Part shown: one piece after another, positions 19,102 to 27,051 of the stretch
Numbering within the stretch: the first letter of the stretch is position 1
How the letters are laid out: every line of letters begins with the position of its first letter
Origin: Pedobacter caeni
GTDB lineage: Bacteria; Bacteroidota; Bacteroidia; Sphingobacteriales; Sphingobacteriaceae
Assembly (NCBI RefSeq): GCF_900129215.1
Contig: NZ_FQUQ01000002.1
Location: forward strand, 558,001 to 622,000
DNA: 64,000 nucleotides
Direction of reading: 5' to 3'
The notes under the pieces: model-generated
Databases searched by the model: none
The model's input: the letters and a program-made list of their open reading frames with translations, nothing else
What the model was told of the DNA's origin: nothing
Position numbers and translations under genes: made by a program

Positions 19102-19638
19102 ATGACAGATTACTTTGAATTTTACGGTTTACCGGTAAGTTTCAATCCTGATGCGGGCTTGGTGAAGAAGAAGTTCTATGAACTGAGCAAAAAGTATCAT
19201 CCTGATTTTTATATCAATGAATCTGAGGCAAAACAGGAAGAAGTACTGGAGCTGAGTACCGTGAATAATAAAGCTTACCAGGTATTGAGCGATCCGCAAA
19301 AACGGTTGCACTATATCCTGGAGCTGAAAGGTCAGCTGACGGAAGGGGAAAACTACAAACTTCCCCAGGATTTCCTGATGGAGATGATGGATGTGAACGA
19401 ATCTCTGATGGATTTACAGTTTGATCCGGACGCAGAACGTCTGGCCTCGGTGAAAGTTGAGGTGGACGTTATAGAAAAGGGTTTAAGCGATAAAATAGCT
19501 GCGCTGACGGCTTCATTTGAATCGGAGGATACAGATGGTCAGATTCGTTTGTTAATCGCTATAAAGGATTTATATTACCGCAATAAGTACTTATACCGGA
19601 TCCGGGAAAGTATCCATAAGGCCGAATCGGCCGTTTAG
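19102..19638 (+). CDS. hscB: HscB, iron-sulfur cluster co-chaperone
   Basis: 178-residue J-protein. The HPD tripeptide lies in KKYHPDFY and the N-terminal J-domain is followed by a helical domain that binds the scaffold IscU (around QDFLMEMMDVNESLMDL). It stimulates the HscA ATPase in Fe-S cluster transfer. No other isc genes are nearby. It lies five bases after rseP and just before a strong terminator, so it ends the operon. Confidence 0.9.
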   Translation: MTDYFEFYGLPVSFNPDAGLVKKKFYELSKKYHPDFYINESEAKQEEVLELSTVNNKAYQVLSDPQKRLHYILELKGQLTEGENYKLPQDFLMEMMDVNESLMDLQFDPDAERLASVKVEVDVIEKGLSDKIAALTASFESEDTDGQIRLLIAIKDLYYRNKYLYRIRESIHKAESAV

Positions 19639-19647
19639 GTGTTAAAG

Positions 19648-19683
19648 CATTGTAAAAAAGCTGCTTTTGGCTTTTTTACAATG
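19648..19683 (+). terminator. Strong terminator after hscB
   Basis: CATTGTAAAAAAG (19648-19660) and CTTTTTTACAATG (19671-19683) form a perfect 13-bp stem, extendable by one C-G pair, around a 10-base loop. The arms carry A and T runs, so it could act in both directions. Confidence 0.85.
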
Positions 19684-19694
19684 TTTGTTTGAGG

Positions 19695-19702
19695 TACTTT
19701 TG
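19695..19702 (+). promoter_or_regulatory. Putative -7 box for the DUF3817-like gene
   Basis: TACTTTTG matches TAnnTTTG. It lies 17 bases before the chosen ATG, directly after the terminator. No good -33 TTG is found at the usual spacing. It supports 19719 as the start, because the upstream TTG at 19689 would precede the box. Confidence 0.4.
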
Positions 19703-19718
19703 CCCTCAAATCACTTAT

Positions 19719-20003
19719 ATGAATACATTATCCATTTTTAGAAAAGTTGCTGTTGCTGAAGGGATCTCTTATCTCTTGCTGTTGTTTGTCGCAATGCCAT
19801 TGAAGTATTGGGCAGGAATGCCATTAGCTGTGAAATATACCGGCTGGGCGCACGGTTTGCTGTTTGTCATGTACATCGTGATCCTGATCATGGCATGGCA
19901 GGAATATAAATGGAAGTTCACGAAAGCTGCAATGATCGGAGCTGCTTCTTTGCTTCCTTTTGCGCCGTTTATCGTGGATAAAAAGCTAAAAGAAGAAAAT
20001 TAA
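19719..20003 (+). CDS. Small DUF3817-like membrane protein
   Basis: 94 residues from the ATG at 19719, with three predicted membrane segments (about 12-32, 40-60 and 67-85). The beginning FRKVAVAEGISYLLLLFVAMPLKY and the WAHGLLF motif fit DUF3817, an integral membrane family of unknown role. It is a single gene: a terminator lies before it and the tRNA promoter just after. Confidence 0.8.
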   Translation: MNTLSIFRKVAVAEGISYLLLLFVAMPLKYWAGMPLAVKYTGWAHGLLFVMYIVILIMAWQEYKWKFTKAAMIGAASLLPFAPFIVDKKLKEEN

Positions 20004-20012
20004 AAATAATTG

Positions 20013-20043
20013 TTGGTATTTAGGATTGTGTTTTATACATTTG
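20013..20043 (+). promoter_or_regulatory. Promoter of tRNA-Leu
   Basis: TTG (20013-20015), a 20-base spacer and TACATTTG (20036-20043) match the Bacteroidota -33/-7 consensus in both boxes and spacing. The tRNA begins 21 bases after the box. This is the best promoter match found in the window. Confidence 0.75.
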
Positions 20044-20064
20044 CAACCCGCTAACAAAGCAAAT

Positions 20065-20144
20065 GCCCAGCTGGCGGAATTGGTAGACGCGCTGGTCTCA
20101 AACACCTGTGGGAAACCGTGCCGGTTCGACTCCGGCGCTGGGTA
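20065..20144 (+). tRNA. tRNA-Leu (anticodon CAA)
   Basis: The class II cloverleaf is complete: acceptor arm GCCCAGC with GCTGGGT and discriminator A, D-loop with TTGGTAGA, anticodon loop CTCAAAC with anticodon CAA (reads UUG), a long variable arm near TGTGGGAAACCGTG, and a T-arm with GGTTCGACTCC. The anticodon stem has one T-T mismatch. CCA is not encoded. Confidence 0.95.
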
Positions 20145-20146
20145 CG

Positions 20147-20190
20147 AAGCCAGAGTTAACTCTAATTTGAGTTCTAACTCTGGCTTTTTT
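20147..20190 (+). terminator. Terminator of tRNA-Leu
   Basis: AAGCCAGAGTTA (20147-20158) pairs perfectly with TAACTCTGGCTT (20175-20186), an inner ACTC/GAGT stem extends it, and a T-run ends the element. It begins two bases after the tRNA. Confidence 0.88.
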
Positions 20191-20365
20191 ACGTCCTAAC
20201 GTTTTGTTAATTTGGTAAATAAGTTGAGCAACCATATTAGGTTTTCCGGTTCGACCTTTATTTTCAATACTGACTCTACGATTAAAGTATTTTGTGAAAA
20301 TGGATAATACCTTTTTCAAACGAGCCAACAAAAGATGGCTATAAAATCCATCTTGCAAATCAAAG

Positions 20366-21241
20366 TTAATCAGGATAAGACTTGATCAGTTCATTTTTCC
20401 GAAATGACGAAGGACTCATTCCTTTATATTTTTTAAATACCCTGTTCAAGTGACTCTCATCAGAAAATTTCAACTCACTAACAATTTCATTGATCCTCAT
20501 ATCACTACTCAATAAGCGTGTTTCAACGATTTTTATTTTAGATTTCAATATGTAATCCTGTAAAGTTTCACCGGTATGTCTTTTAAAAAACTTACCAAAA
20601 TAGTTAGGGGATATATTGAACTGAATACATATAACTGACACTTTCAGACGGTCAGGAAAATAAATATGATCCTGTATATACTGAAACACGCCCAAAAGCT
20701 TCTGATCAGTAACAGGGGAGAGCTTTTCTGGTAGACTTTCCGCAATAGACCTCGCAACCAGTAAAATCAGGCTATTCATTAATTGCTGAATTAACTCTTT
20801 ACTATAAAGGTGGCTATACCGCTGTTCTTCTACAATGCTTGCGGCCAACGATTTCACTAATGCCTTATCAATCTCCTCTTTTAAAATGCATCCTGGTAAA
20901 TGGCTGGCGTGATGAAGTATAAAATTCAGTCTTTTTATCCACTGCGCCCGCTCTTTCTCATTCACACCAACGGGGGCAGACCTGAGATAAATATCACTAA
21001 AACAAATAAACAAGATCTTCGTCGTTGTGATCACTTCGAACGAGTTATGATCTTCCGGAGTGATGAGCAACAGATGACCTGCGGCATAATTAAAGGTGTT
21101 CTTGTTAATATGTTGTATCCCGGTTCCCTCAACTATATAAACCAATTCGAAGAAATTCTGGCTATAACCAGATTTCAAACATTCATCGATCTCCTTATAG
21201 ACGATTTCAAATGGGTAATAAAGATTTTGTTTCACGTCCAA
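20366..21241 (-). CDS. AraC-family transcriptional regulator
   Basis: The 291-residue protein has an N-terminal cupin-like sensing domain with the conserved YIVEGTGIQHINK and LITPEDHNSFEV, and a C-terminal double helix-turn-helix: first helix pair near ICIQFNISPNYFGKFFKRHTG, second at SDMRINEIVSELKFSDESHLNRVFKKYKGMSP. It is transcribed away from the amidase gene (82 bases between the two starts), so it may control that gene and itself. The ligand is unknown. Confidence 0.88.
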   Translation of the reverse strand: MDVKQNLYYPFEIVYKEIDECLKSGYSQNFFELVYIVEGTGIQHINKNTFNYAAGHLLLITPEDHNSFEVITTTKILFICFSDIYLRSAPVGVNEKERAQWIKRLNFILHHASHLPGCILKEEIDKALVKSLAASIVEEQRYSHLYSKELIQQLMNSLILLVARSIAESLPEKLSPVTDQKLLGVFQYIQDHIYFPDRLKVSVICIQFNISPNYFGKFFKRHTGETLQDYILKSKIKIVETRLLSSDMRINEIVSELKFSDESHLNRVFKKYKGMSPSSFRKNELIKSYPD

Positions 21242-21293
21242 ATTTACCTTTTTTATGGCAAATTAATACAGATGTGAAGGTGTGTTATCAGCA

Positions 21294-21301
21294 TAAATTT
21301 G
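21294..21301 (+). promoter_or_regulatory. Putative -7 box for the amidase gene
   Basis: TAAATTTG fits TAnnTTTG, 21 bases before the ATG at 21323, in the divergent gap with the AraC gene. The -33 box is not clear. Confidence 0.4.
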
Positions 21302-21322
21302 CTATTACAAAAAATAAATAAG

Positions 21323-22771
21323 ATGAATTTACAAGAATATAGCTCCTTTGATGGCCTAGGTCTGGCAGAGCTGATCAGAAAAAAAGAAGTAACGAAATCT
21401 GAAATTGCTGCATGTGCGATAAAGGCTATTCAAACGATCAACCCGAAATTAAATGCCATGGTTGAATATTATGAAGAGCGAGCAGTTGTCTCTAATGGGC
21501 TTTTAGCAAATCATGAACCTTACGATGGTGTTCCAATGTTATTGAAAGATCTGGGTGCCTATGAGGCAAATAAAAATGCAGAGATGGGCAGCAGAATGGC
21601 CCATGGATTAAAGTTTGACCATGACAGCGAACTGGTAAAACGATATAAAATGGCGGGATTCAACATTTTAGGCCGTACTACTACCCCAGAATTTGGCAGT
21701 GCAGCATTTACCGAGTCTCTGGCCTGTGGCATCACTCGCAATCCCTGGAACTTAGATTTATCCCCTGGTGGTTCTTCCGGAGGTTCTGCCGCAGCAGTTG
21801 CCGCAGGAATAGTTCCTGTCGCTCATGGAACAGACCTTGGCGGTTCGATCCGGACGCCGTCAGGATTCAACGGCCTGGTTGGTCTAAAGCCTAGCAGAAA
21901 CCTTAATCCAGTAGGTCCAGGTGCCGGTCAGTCTTTCTTGGGCCTGGCTACTGAACATGTTTTAACCAGAACGGTAAGAGATTCTGCTGCTGTACTGGAT
22001 GCTACCGCCGGACCAGCAGCGGGGGAATTTTATTACACACCCAAAAATGGGACATCATATCTGTCTGCTATGTTAGAAAAACCAGCATCATTTAGAATTG
22101 CTATAAATGTAGAGCCATGGATTAGTGCAAATGTAGATGCTGAAGTACTTGAAGCCACTATGCTGGCTGCAAAACTTTGTGAATCAATGGGCCATCTGGT
22201 AGATTCGAATCGCTTTGACCTCGATGAAGAACAGTTGCTGAACTGTATAGAAACCATATGGGCTTCTTACACTACTTATGGCATCAACAACCTGCACGTC
22301 ATAACAGGAAGAGAAATTTCGGCAAAAACACTTGAACAAAGCAGCCTTAAAGGATATCATGATGGAATGACTTATACTGCAGAGCACTTGATAGCCGCCG
22401 TGGAGTATTCTAACACCGTAGCCCGTGCAGTGGGTAATTTTTTTGAAAAGTATGATGTTATGATTACCCCTACAAATGCGATTCAGGCTCCTTTGGCAGA
22501 TCGTTCGAAAATTCAGAAACATGATTTTACCTGGCACAACTGGGTGCTTGAAGCCTGTAAAGTTGCCCCTTTTGGGCAGGTATTCAATATTTCAGGTGCT
22601 CCTGCCATTACACTGCCTTTAGGATGGAGCAGTACCGGAATGCCTATCGGTGTAACATTTTCGACAAAAACTGGAAATGAGGCCATGTTGTTTAAACTGG
22701 CGGCACAATTAGAGCTCGCTCAGCCATGGAATAACCGTAAACCTGAAAATCATGTCTCTTACTTATCTTGA
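21323..22771 (+). CDS. Amidase (amidase-signature family)
   Basis: Hydrolyses a carboxamide; the substrate is unknown. The 482-residue protein has the whole amidase signature: catalytic Lys in MLLKDLG, the cis-Ser and nucleophile Ser in [16 protein letters not shown] and [23 protein letters not shown]. The ATG at 21323 was chosen over an in-frame TTG at 21299 because a -7-like box lies between. No signal peptide was seen. GatA is excluded as the likely role because no gatB/gatC lies near and the surroundings are accessory. Confidence 0.88.
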   Translation: MNLQEYSSFDGLGLAELIRKKEVTKSEIAACAIKAIQTINPKLNAMVEYYEERAVVSNGLLANHEPYDGVPMLLKDLGAYEANKNAEMGSRMAHGLKFDHDSELVKRYKMAGFNILGRTTTPEFGSAAFTESLACGITRNPWNLDLSPGGSSGGSAAAVAAGIVPVAHGTDLGGSIRTPSGFNGLVGLKPSRNLNPVGPGAGQSFLGLATEHVLTRTVRDSAAVLDATAGPAAGEFYYTPKNGTSYLSAMLEKPASFRIAINVEPWISANVDAEVLEATMLAAKLCESMGHLVDSNRFDLDEEQLLNCIETIWASYTTYGINNLHVITGREISAKTLEQSSLKGYHDGMTYTAEHLIAAVEYSNTVARAVGNFFEKYDVMITPTNAIQAPLADRSKIQKHDFTWHNWVLEACKVAPFGQVFNISGAPAITLPLGWSSTGMPIGVTFSTKTGNEAMLFKLAAQLELAQPWNNRKPENHVSYLS

Positions 22772-23128
22772 CTTCAATTTGACTGATGTTAAATTTGTAA
22801 GATAAATTGAGCTGAAATATCATTCGTACTGTCGGCATATAGCTTATTCGCAGACTTGGCTTAGTTTCCTGGATTCATATAAACGAATGTAACTGGTATT
22901 GAAGCCATTTTTATCAAAACCTGCTCAAAATGGTTCGATCTTAGCACGGCTGAGCGTACTAACCGGAATCGAACATTTCGATTCCGGTTTTTTAATGCCT
23001 TTTCCGGGCTTTACTATGTTTCAAACGTTGTTCAAAGTATCACTGCTGTACCTCAGTCATTTTAGCATTACCAGGGGGTTATCTTTTGAACCAAATACCT
23101 GACCGATGAATTTATATGGTTGGCAAAA
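22772..23128. other. Intergenic region between the amidase and the Zn-peptidase genes
   Basis: About 357 bases between convergent genes. It contains a strong terminator-like hairpin (22961-22993) and no convincing gene; a 67-codon ORF here crosses the hairpin and has no family features. Confidence 0.5.
22961..22993 (+). terminator. Terminator-like hairpin
   Basis: AACCGGAATCGAA (22961-22973) and TTCGATTCCGGTT (22977-22989) form a perfect 13-bp stem with a 3-base loop, followed by four more T. It lies 190 bases after the amidase gene, far for its terminator, so it may end another transcript. Confidence 0.7.
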
Positions 23129-24250
23129 TTATAAATGCTGTATTTTGTATTCTAAAGCCTTAAGATTGGAAATACTTCTTTCTGAAAACCTGGGTAAGGA
23201 TATTTGTCCTTTTACAGCTTCATTGTACAGGTAAAGAAATTGGAAAGGGTTTCCTGTATGTTGGATAAATTTTCCAAGAAGGTTGGCCTTCTCAATTTTC
23301 TCTGCCATAAATCGACCAGGTATATGCCCACCGTTTTCCAGAATATCGTTCAGCGATAGAAAATTCAGGTTACCATTTGTGTCAGCAAGGAGAGAGTCAA
23401 GTTGTTGTATTCTTTTTTCTGCTCTAACTGTTTCATTCTCTCGAAGCCTGTTTACCTCTCCGACTAAAGGAGATTTACCTGAACTTATGATCTTTTTATC
23501 AATGAGATCAGCAATACCTTCTTCGCTGACTATTTGTATATACCAAAGCAAATTTTGATCACTGGTTATTTTATCACTTGGAGTGGCACCCAATAGGAGC
23601 TTGAATCTATCCGTGAAGACAGCGTTTGTAATGGTATGATATGCTTCGTGTGCCGATATTATGTCGATGTGTTTTTTATCCAAATATGATGTTTGGAGAG
23701 CACTGTTTAGAACATAACCTGGTAAACCTCCATTTCCTTCATCTAAAAACATGTAGACAAAATGCAATTGAATAGAATCTAAATTGATTGATTCAGGATA
23801 AAACGGCTTTAATCTTTTTCTTACCATTTCTCCAATATTTGTTTGTTTAACCAGTTCTAAACCTTTTCGAATACCAACTTCGTTTTGGAAATATTTCTTC
23901 ATCAATAAATAATCATCATCCTCTTGAGAAGTTGGAATAGGTTTATTTGAATATACGGCTTTAAGATTATTCAAAAATTTAACAGAATCAAAGCCTGGCC
24001 GGTGCTTAAATAAAGAAACAATAGGATGGCTGAAATACTTTTTTACTAAAGCCTCATCCAGGGTGCCGTTCTTTTTAATATGTTCTGCTATTTCTAAATA
24101 AAGGTCGATGGGAGCAGTATCGACGTTTTTTAAAGGAACTGCTGTTTGAGCAAACGTTATTTTTGGGGTACCTAACGTCACTAAAAAAACAATTAGTGTT
24201 ACTATACTAAACCTGTTTAGGCAAAGTATTCCTGATTTATTAATAAACAT
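23129..24250 (-). CDS. Secreted putative zinc peptidase (DUF5700-like)
   Basis: 373 residues from the ATG at 24250, chosen because it puts a signal peptide (hydrophobic SIVTLIVFLVTLG, cut after TFAQ) at the N-terminus. The middle carries HEAYH in ISAHEAYHTITN, a HExxH zinc motif, followed by EEGIADLIDKK, where the first Glu could be the third ligand of a gluzincin. This fits the DUF5700 putative Zn-peptidases of Bacteroidota. The substrate is unknown. It stands alone, convergent with the amidase gene. Confidence 0.68.
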   Translation of the reverse strand: MFINKSGILCLNRFSIVTLIVFLVTLGTPKITFAQTAVPLKNVDTAPIDLYLEIAEHIKKNGTLDEALVKKYFSHPIVSLFKHRPGFDSVKFLNNLKAVYSNKPIPTSQEDDDYLLMKKYFQNEVGIRKGLELVKQTNIGEMVRKRLKPFYPESINLDSIQLHFVYMFLDEGNGGLPGYVLNSALQTSYLDKKHIDIISAHEAYHTITNAVFTDRFKLLLGATPSDKITSDQNLLWYIQIVSEEGIADLIDKKIISSGKSPLVGEVNRLRENETVRAEKRIQQLDSLLADTNGNLNFLSLNDILENGGHIPGRFMAEKIEKANLLGKFIQHTGNPFQFLYLYNEAVKGQISLPRFSERSISNLKALEYKIQHL

Positions 24251-24399
24251 AAGTCGATATTTTACCTTTATGCTGTAGTCTAAATTGAATGGTAAGATAC
24301 TAAATTTATTCAGCATAGATTCACAGCCCTAGGCTTGTGCCCCTCAAAATATCATAAAACGATGGATTAATGAGAATGGTTGTTAAAGCATTTATAGTT

Positions 24400-24993
24400 T
24401 TACGGATTTGCCAAAAATTTTGAAAAAACACGATTAGTAGTGCCAAATAAAAAACCTATATAAACAATAAAGGAACCGGGAATCATGATGTAAGGATGCC
24501 AAAAATACAGATACCGCCAACCATAGCCATGGCTTTCATTTATATAGGTATAAACCAATATCCCCGCTGCCAAAGCAATCAACAGCAGCAGTCCAATCAC
24601 AGCAAGCACTATGGTTTTGGTATTTGCCACCTGCCCGTCTATCCCAATAGTATTGCCCACTTCAGACTGGCGTTGATACGGCTTTGAGTCCATAAAGTCA
24701 AACTCGTACGAAGCCGTTCCTTTTCTTTTTTCACCAGGACCCCACAATTGAATAATGCCATCTTTTTTCAAAAGAAGATTAATCAAAAATTCCTTGATGT
24801 AATAAATAAATACGATGAACCAAAGTGCTGTGCCAACGCCAAGCAAAACGAATGCTTCGCTGGCAGAGGTATGAATCATCTGATAATCGCTTTGATGATG
24901 ATTACCTCCGTAATGGAGAATGAGTGGCAGTCCAATCGCAAAAAATAAGAAAAAGATGATCCAAAATATAACAAAAACCTTCCAAAATTTCAT
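24400..24993 (-). CDS. Four-segment membrane protein of unknown function
   Basis: I do not recognise a family with confidence. The 197 residues have four membrane segments (about 6-30, 46-76, 127-152 and 168-187) and a soluble middle loop from about 78 to 126 with GPGEKRKGTASYEFDFMDSK. The layout recalls DUF3592-type proteins. It has its own start region and no near partner; the Zn-peptidase gene is 150 bases downstream. Confidence 0.7.
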   Translation of the reverse strand: MKFWKVFVIFWIIFFLFFAIGLPLILHYGGNHHQSDYQMIHTSASEAFVLLGVGTALWFIVFIYYIKEFLINLLLKKDGIIQLWGPGEKRKGTASYEFDFMDSKPYQRQSEVGNTIGIDGQVANTKTIVLAVIGLLLLIALAAGILVYTYINESHGYGWRYLYFWHPYIMIPGSFIVYIGFLFGTTNRVFSKFLANP

Positions 24994-25172
24994 AGAAACC
25001 AGTTTTTTAGAGATTAAAATAGCGCTTCACTTTGTTAATTTAGGATTTCTCTGTCAATAAAAAAAAGTATAGGAGGCCTTGTGATCATTTTTATATGATA
25101 TAATGTAAACTGCTTAAGTACGTATTTCTACATATTTAGGTTAAAATCAGCTTATTAAATAACTAGAGTGTT

Positions 25173-25227
25173 ACTCTTAACCTGCTTAATGATTGTGGTT
25201 TGATATAAAACTTGCCAATTGGTGCTG
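25173..25227 (-). pseudogene. Remnant of a Crp/Fnr-type regulator gene (3' HTH fragment)
   Basis: Aligned by hand with the C-terminal HTH codons of the intact regulator near 26000-26054, 43 of 51 compared bases agree, with one 4-base deletion that breaks the frame. Residues recovered are QHQLAS, then KPQSLSRLR after the shift. It lies 30 bases past the end of the outer-membrane-like gene. Confidence 0.6.
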
Positions 25228-25256
25228 TGAAGATGCTTTAATTGTCAGTCAAATTG

Positions 25257-25883
25257 CTAGAAATTAAACCCAAAATGAAGCCCGGGTTCAAAACCAAAAT
25301 ATTTAGGCCATTTACTTTCCTTTTCTTTAAAAGATTGTGGTGTATTCGTTTTTACAGGCCAATGAGTTAAACCAATAGATGGTTCTATAAAGAAGCGGTT
25401 TTTAAAAAGGTTAACCTGGTAACCCAAGCGGTAGGTCATAAATAACGTGAATCCATTTGCAATCTTTTTATTATCCTCATTATAATATCTTTGAAAAGCA
25501 TTCATAGCGTGAACTGCTGTATATAATCCTTTCCACCAAAAACGATTGTATGCTAATCCAATTACATTTTGGCGTACATGTCCGGGATAGTTTTCTCCTG
25601 GTGCATCAAATGATTTCCCCCAGGGGATACCTAATGGATAAGCAAACCTGGATCTTTTTAATTCTAAAAAAACAACATCTTTAGGTGTGATCCTATATCC
25701 AACATTTAATTGTATAAAATGAGGTGGATTTCGGTCATTAGGAATAAAATTTCCTAACATCAGGAATGTACTCCCAACAAAATACTTTTTATAAGTACTG
25801 TCTTGTTTGGCATATTGTGCATTCACTTGTAAACAGCATGCCATCATTAGGGTTAAAGCGAACAATAAAATTTTCTTTTGCAC
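25257..25883 (-). CDS. Putative outer-membrane beta-barrel or exported protein
   Basis: 208 residues if started at the GTG at 25883, which gives a good signal peptide (QKKILLFALTLMMACCLQVNAQ). A -7-like box (TACCTTTG on the minus strand, 25914-25921) lies just upstream and would be inside the ORF if the ATG at 25949 were used. The rest alternates aromatic and polar residues and ends in Phe (GLHFGFNF), as in small outer-membrane barrels. No family is recognised with certainty. It follows the Crp-like gene, perhaps a target. Confidence 0.6.
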   Translation of the reverse strand: MQKKILLFALTLMMACCLQVNAQYAKQDSTYKKYFVGSTFLMLGNFIPNDRNPPHFIQLNVGYRITPKDVVFLELKRSRFAYPLGIPWGKSFDAPGENYPGHVRQNVIGLAYNRFWWKGLYTAVHAMNAFQRYYNEDNKKIANGFTLFMTYRLGYQVNLFKNRFFIEPSIGLTHWPVKTNTPQSFKEKESKWPKYFGFEPGLHFGFNF

Positions 25884-25913
25884 ATCAATACGATTAGTTG
25901 TTAAATGATCATG

Positions 25914-25921
25914 CAAAGGTA
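25914..25921 (-). promoter_or_regulatory. Putative -7 box for the outer-membrane-like gene
   Basis: The minus strand reads TACCTTTG, fitting TAnnTTTG, about 30 bases before the GTG start at 25883. No matching -33 TTG was found. Confidence 0.35.
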
Positions 25922-25968
25922 GATTGGCAAGATGCCATAACTCGTTCACTTAAGTTAAGAAATGAACC

Positions 25969-26559
25969 CTATCCCTTATTCTTGCCTAGAATCCTCGCTC
26001 TTAATCTGCTTAAAGACTGTGGTTTGACGCCTAAATAGCTCGCTAATTGATGCTGTGGCACACGCTGAAGCAGGTCTGGTCTTTTTTGTATTAAGTTCAG
26101 GTATCGTTGTTCAGGGGAAGAAGTTTTAAACTCGTCAAAGTCTATTTGTTGTTTAGCTAAAAGTTCTTCAGCTAACATTTTGCATATGGTTTCAAACTTT
26201 GGAAATTTACTGTTTATTTCTGCTTCCATATCAGAATTTGAAACAATAAGTATAGTGTCTTCTATACAACTTACATAATACTCGGACGGAGTTTTGCTGA
26301 TTACACAAGGCGGGGTCAAAGCTTCCATTTCTGTATAGAAAGCAGTAGTTTTTTCTTCACTATCTATAACATAGTATGTCCGGATACAGCCTTTTAAAAC
26401 AAAGTAGCTATCTTTCGATTTTTGTCCTTCTTTGAGTAAAGTCGTGCCTTTCTTAACAGAGCGGAAAATGTCTAGCGAAAGTATTGCGTTCTTCTCATCA
26501 TCTGTCAGAGAAACGTATTTTGATATAAAGTCAAATAGGATGTCTTGCATTGTTTTCAT
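25969..26559 (-). CDS. Crp/Fnr-family transcriptional regulator
   Basis: 196 residues. Residues about 25-115 fit a cyclic-nucleotide-binding-like domain (KKGTTLLKEGQKSKDSYFVLKGCIR) but lack the strict cAMP contacts. The C-terminus holds the winged helix-turn-helix PQHQLASYLGVKPQSLSRLRARI. No Cys cluster for an Fnr Fe-S centre is present. The ligand is unknown. A decayed copy of its 3' end lies 0.8 kb downstream, beyond the outer-membrane-like gene. Confidence 0.85.
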   Translation of the reverse strand: MKTMQDILFDFISKYVSLTDDEKNAILSLDIFRSVKKGTTLLKEGQKSKDSYFVLKGCIRTYYVIDSEEKTTAFYTEMEALTPPCVISKTPSEYYVSCIEDTILIVSNSDMEAEINSKFPKFETICKMLAEELLAKQQIDFDEFKTSSPEQRYLNLIQKRPDLLQRVPQHQLASYLGVKPQSLSRLRARILGKNKG

Positions 26560-26666
26560 ATGTTGTTACTGTCGTCTGTTACACTTGCCACCAACTCAAA
26601 AATAGGCGCAATTCCAGAATTTTAAAAAGAAACTATATATTCTTGTTTGGACTTCAAATTCATTGG

Positions 26667-26884
26667 TTACCATTGGAAGTTTCCACCGGGGGTAAACTTT
26701 TTTGCTTTTCGGTATCCTGTCAAACTTACATTTCTGTGTTTCTTGAAAAATTTGTTCAGATGGCTTTGATCGGAAAAGCCGAATTCATTTACAATCTCAT
26801 TGATCCTCATATCACTAAAATTTAATCAATGTTCTATCAAATGAATCCCATAGTTAGCAATAAATTGTTGAATAGTGGTATTGG
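26667..26884 (-). pseudogene. Remnant of an AraC-family regulator gene (C-terminal HTH)
   Basis: The minus strand translates to QQFIANYGIHLIEH, an in-frame stop (26826-26828), then SDMRINEIVNEFGFSDQSHL and NKFFKKHRNVSLTGYRK, ending at a stop at 26667. This is the second HTH of an AraC protein and is close to that of the intact regulator at 20366. The sensing domain and first HTH are missing, and a further stop lies upstream, so the gene is broken. Confidence 0.75.
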
Positions 26885-26994
26885 TGTTTTATCTCTTACA
26901 AGTTTTATCACCTTTGGCAGGAAGAGGATAGTTGAAATCAATATAAATCCTAATTGTAGTAATGATGTTCATTGATGGGGTTAAGTTATTTTAT

Positions 26995-27027
26995 AAAACC
27001 CTCTCTACATTATGTAAGGAGGGTTTT
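26995..27027 (-). terminator. Terminator of the efflux operon
   Basis: AAAACCCTC / GAGGGTTTT form 9 bp, then two mismatches and five more pairs (TACAT / ATGTA). T runs lie on both sides, so it could serve both directions; it is 25 bases past the end of the adaptor gene. Confidence 0.75.
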
Positions 27028-27051
27028 GGTTTTTATTTAGGTTGGCTGATG

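Larger units (their letters stand above)
26560..27051. other. Gene-poor stretch with a decayed AraC gene and a terminator
   Basis: About 490 bases between the Crp-like gene and the efflux operon. It holds an AraC-type remnant (26667-26884) and a terminator near 27.0 kb. A 91-codon plus-strand ORF here is antisense to the remnant and is not taken as a gene. Confidence 0.6.

Noticed and set aside
20098..20358. 86-codon minus-strand ORF
   Set aside because: Its end is the antisense of tRNA-Leu and its terminator, and the rest resembles no family I can name.
22961..22993. tRNA fragment
   Set aside because: The TTCGATTCC stretch looks like a T-arm, but it is explained by the 13-bp hairpin and no other tRNA arms are present.
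22899..23102. 67-codon plus-strand ORF
   Set aside because: It runs through a perfect terminator-like hairpin and has no recognisable features.
26550..26825. 91-codon plus-strand ORF
   Set aside because: It is antisense to the AraC remnant, which explains its open frame.
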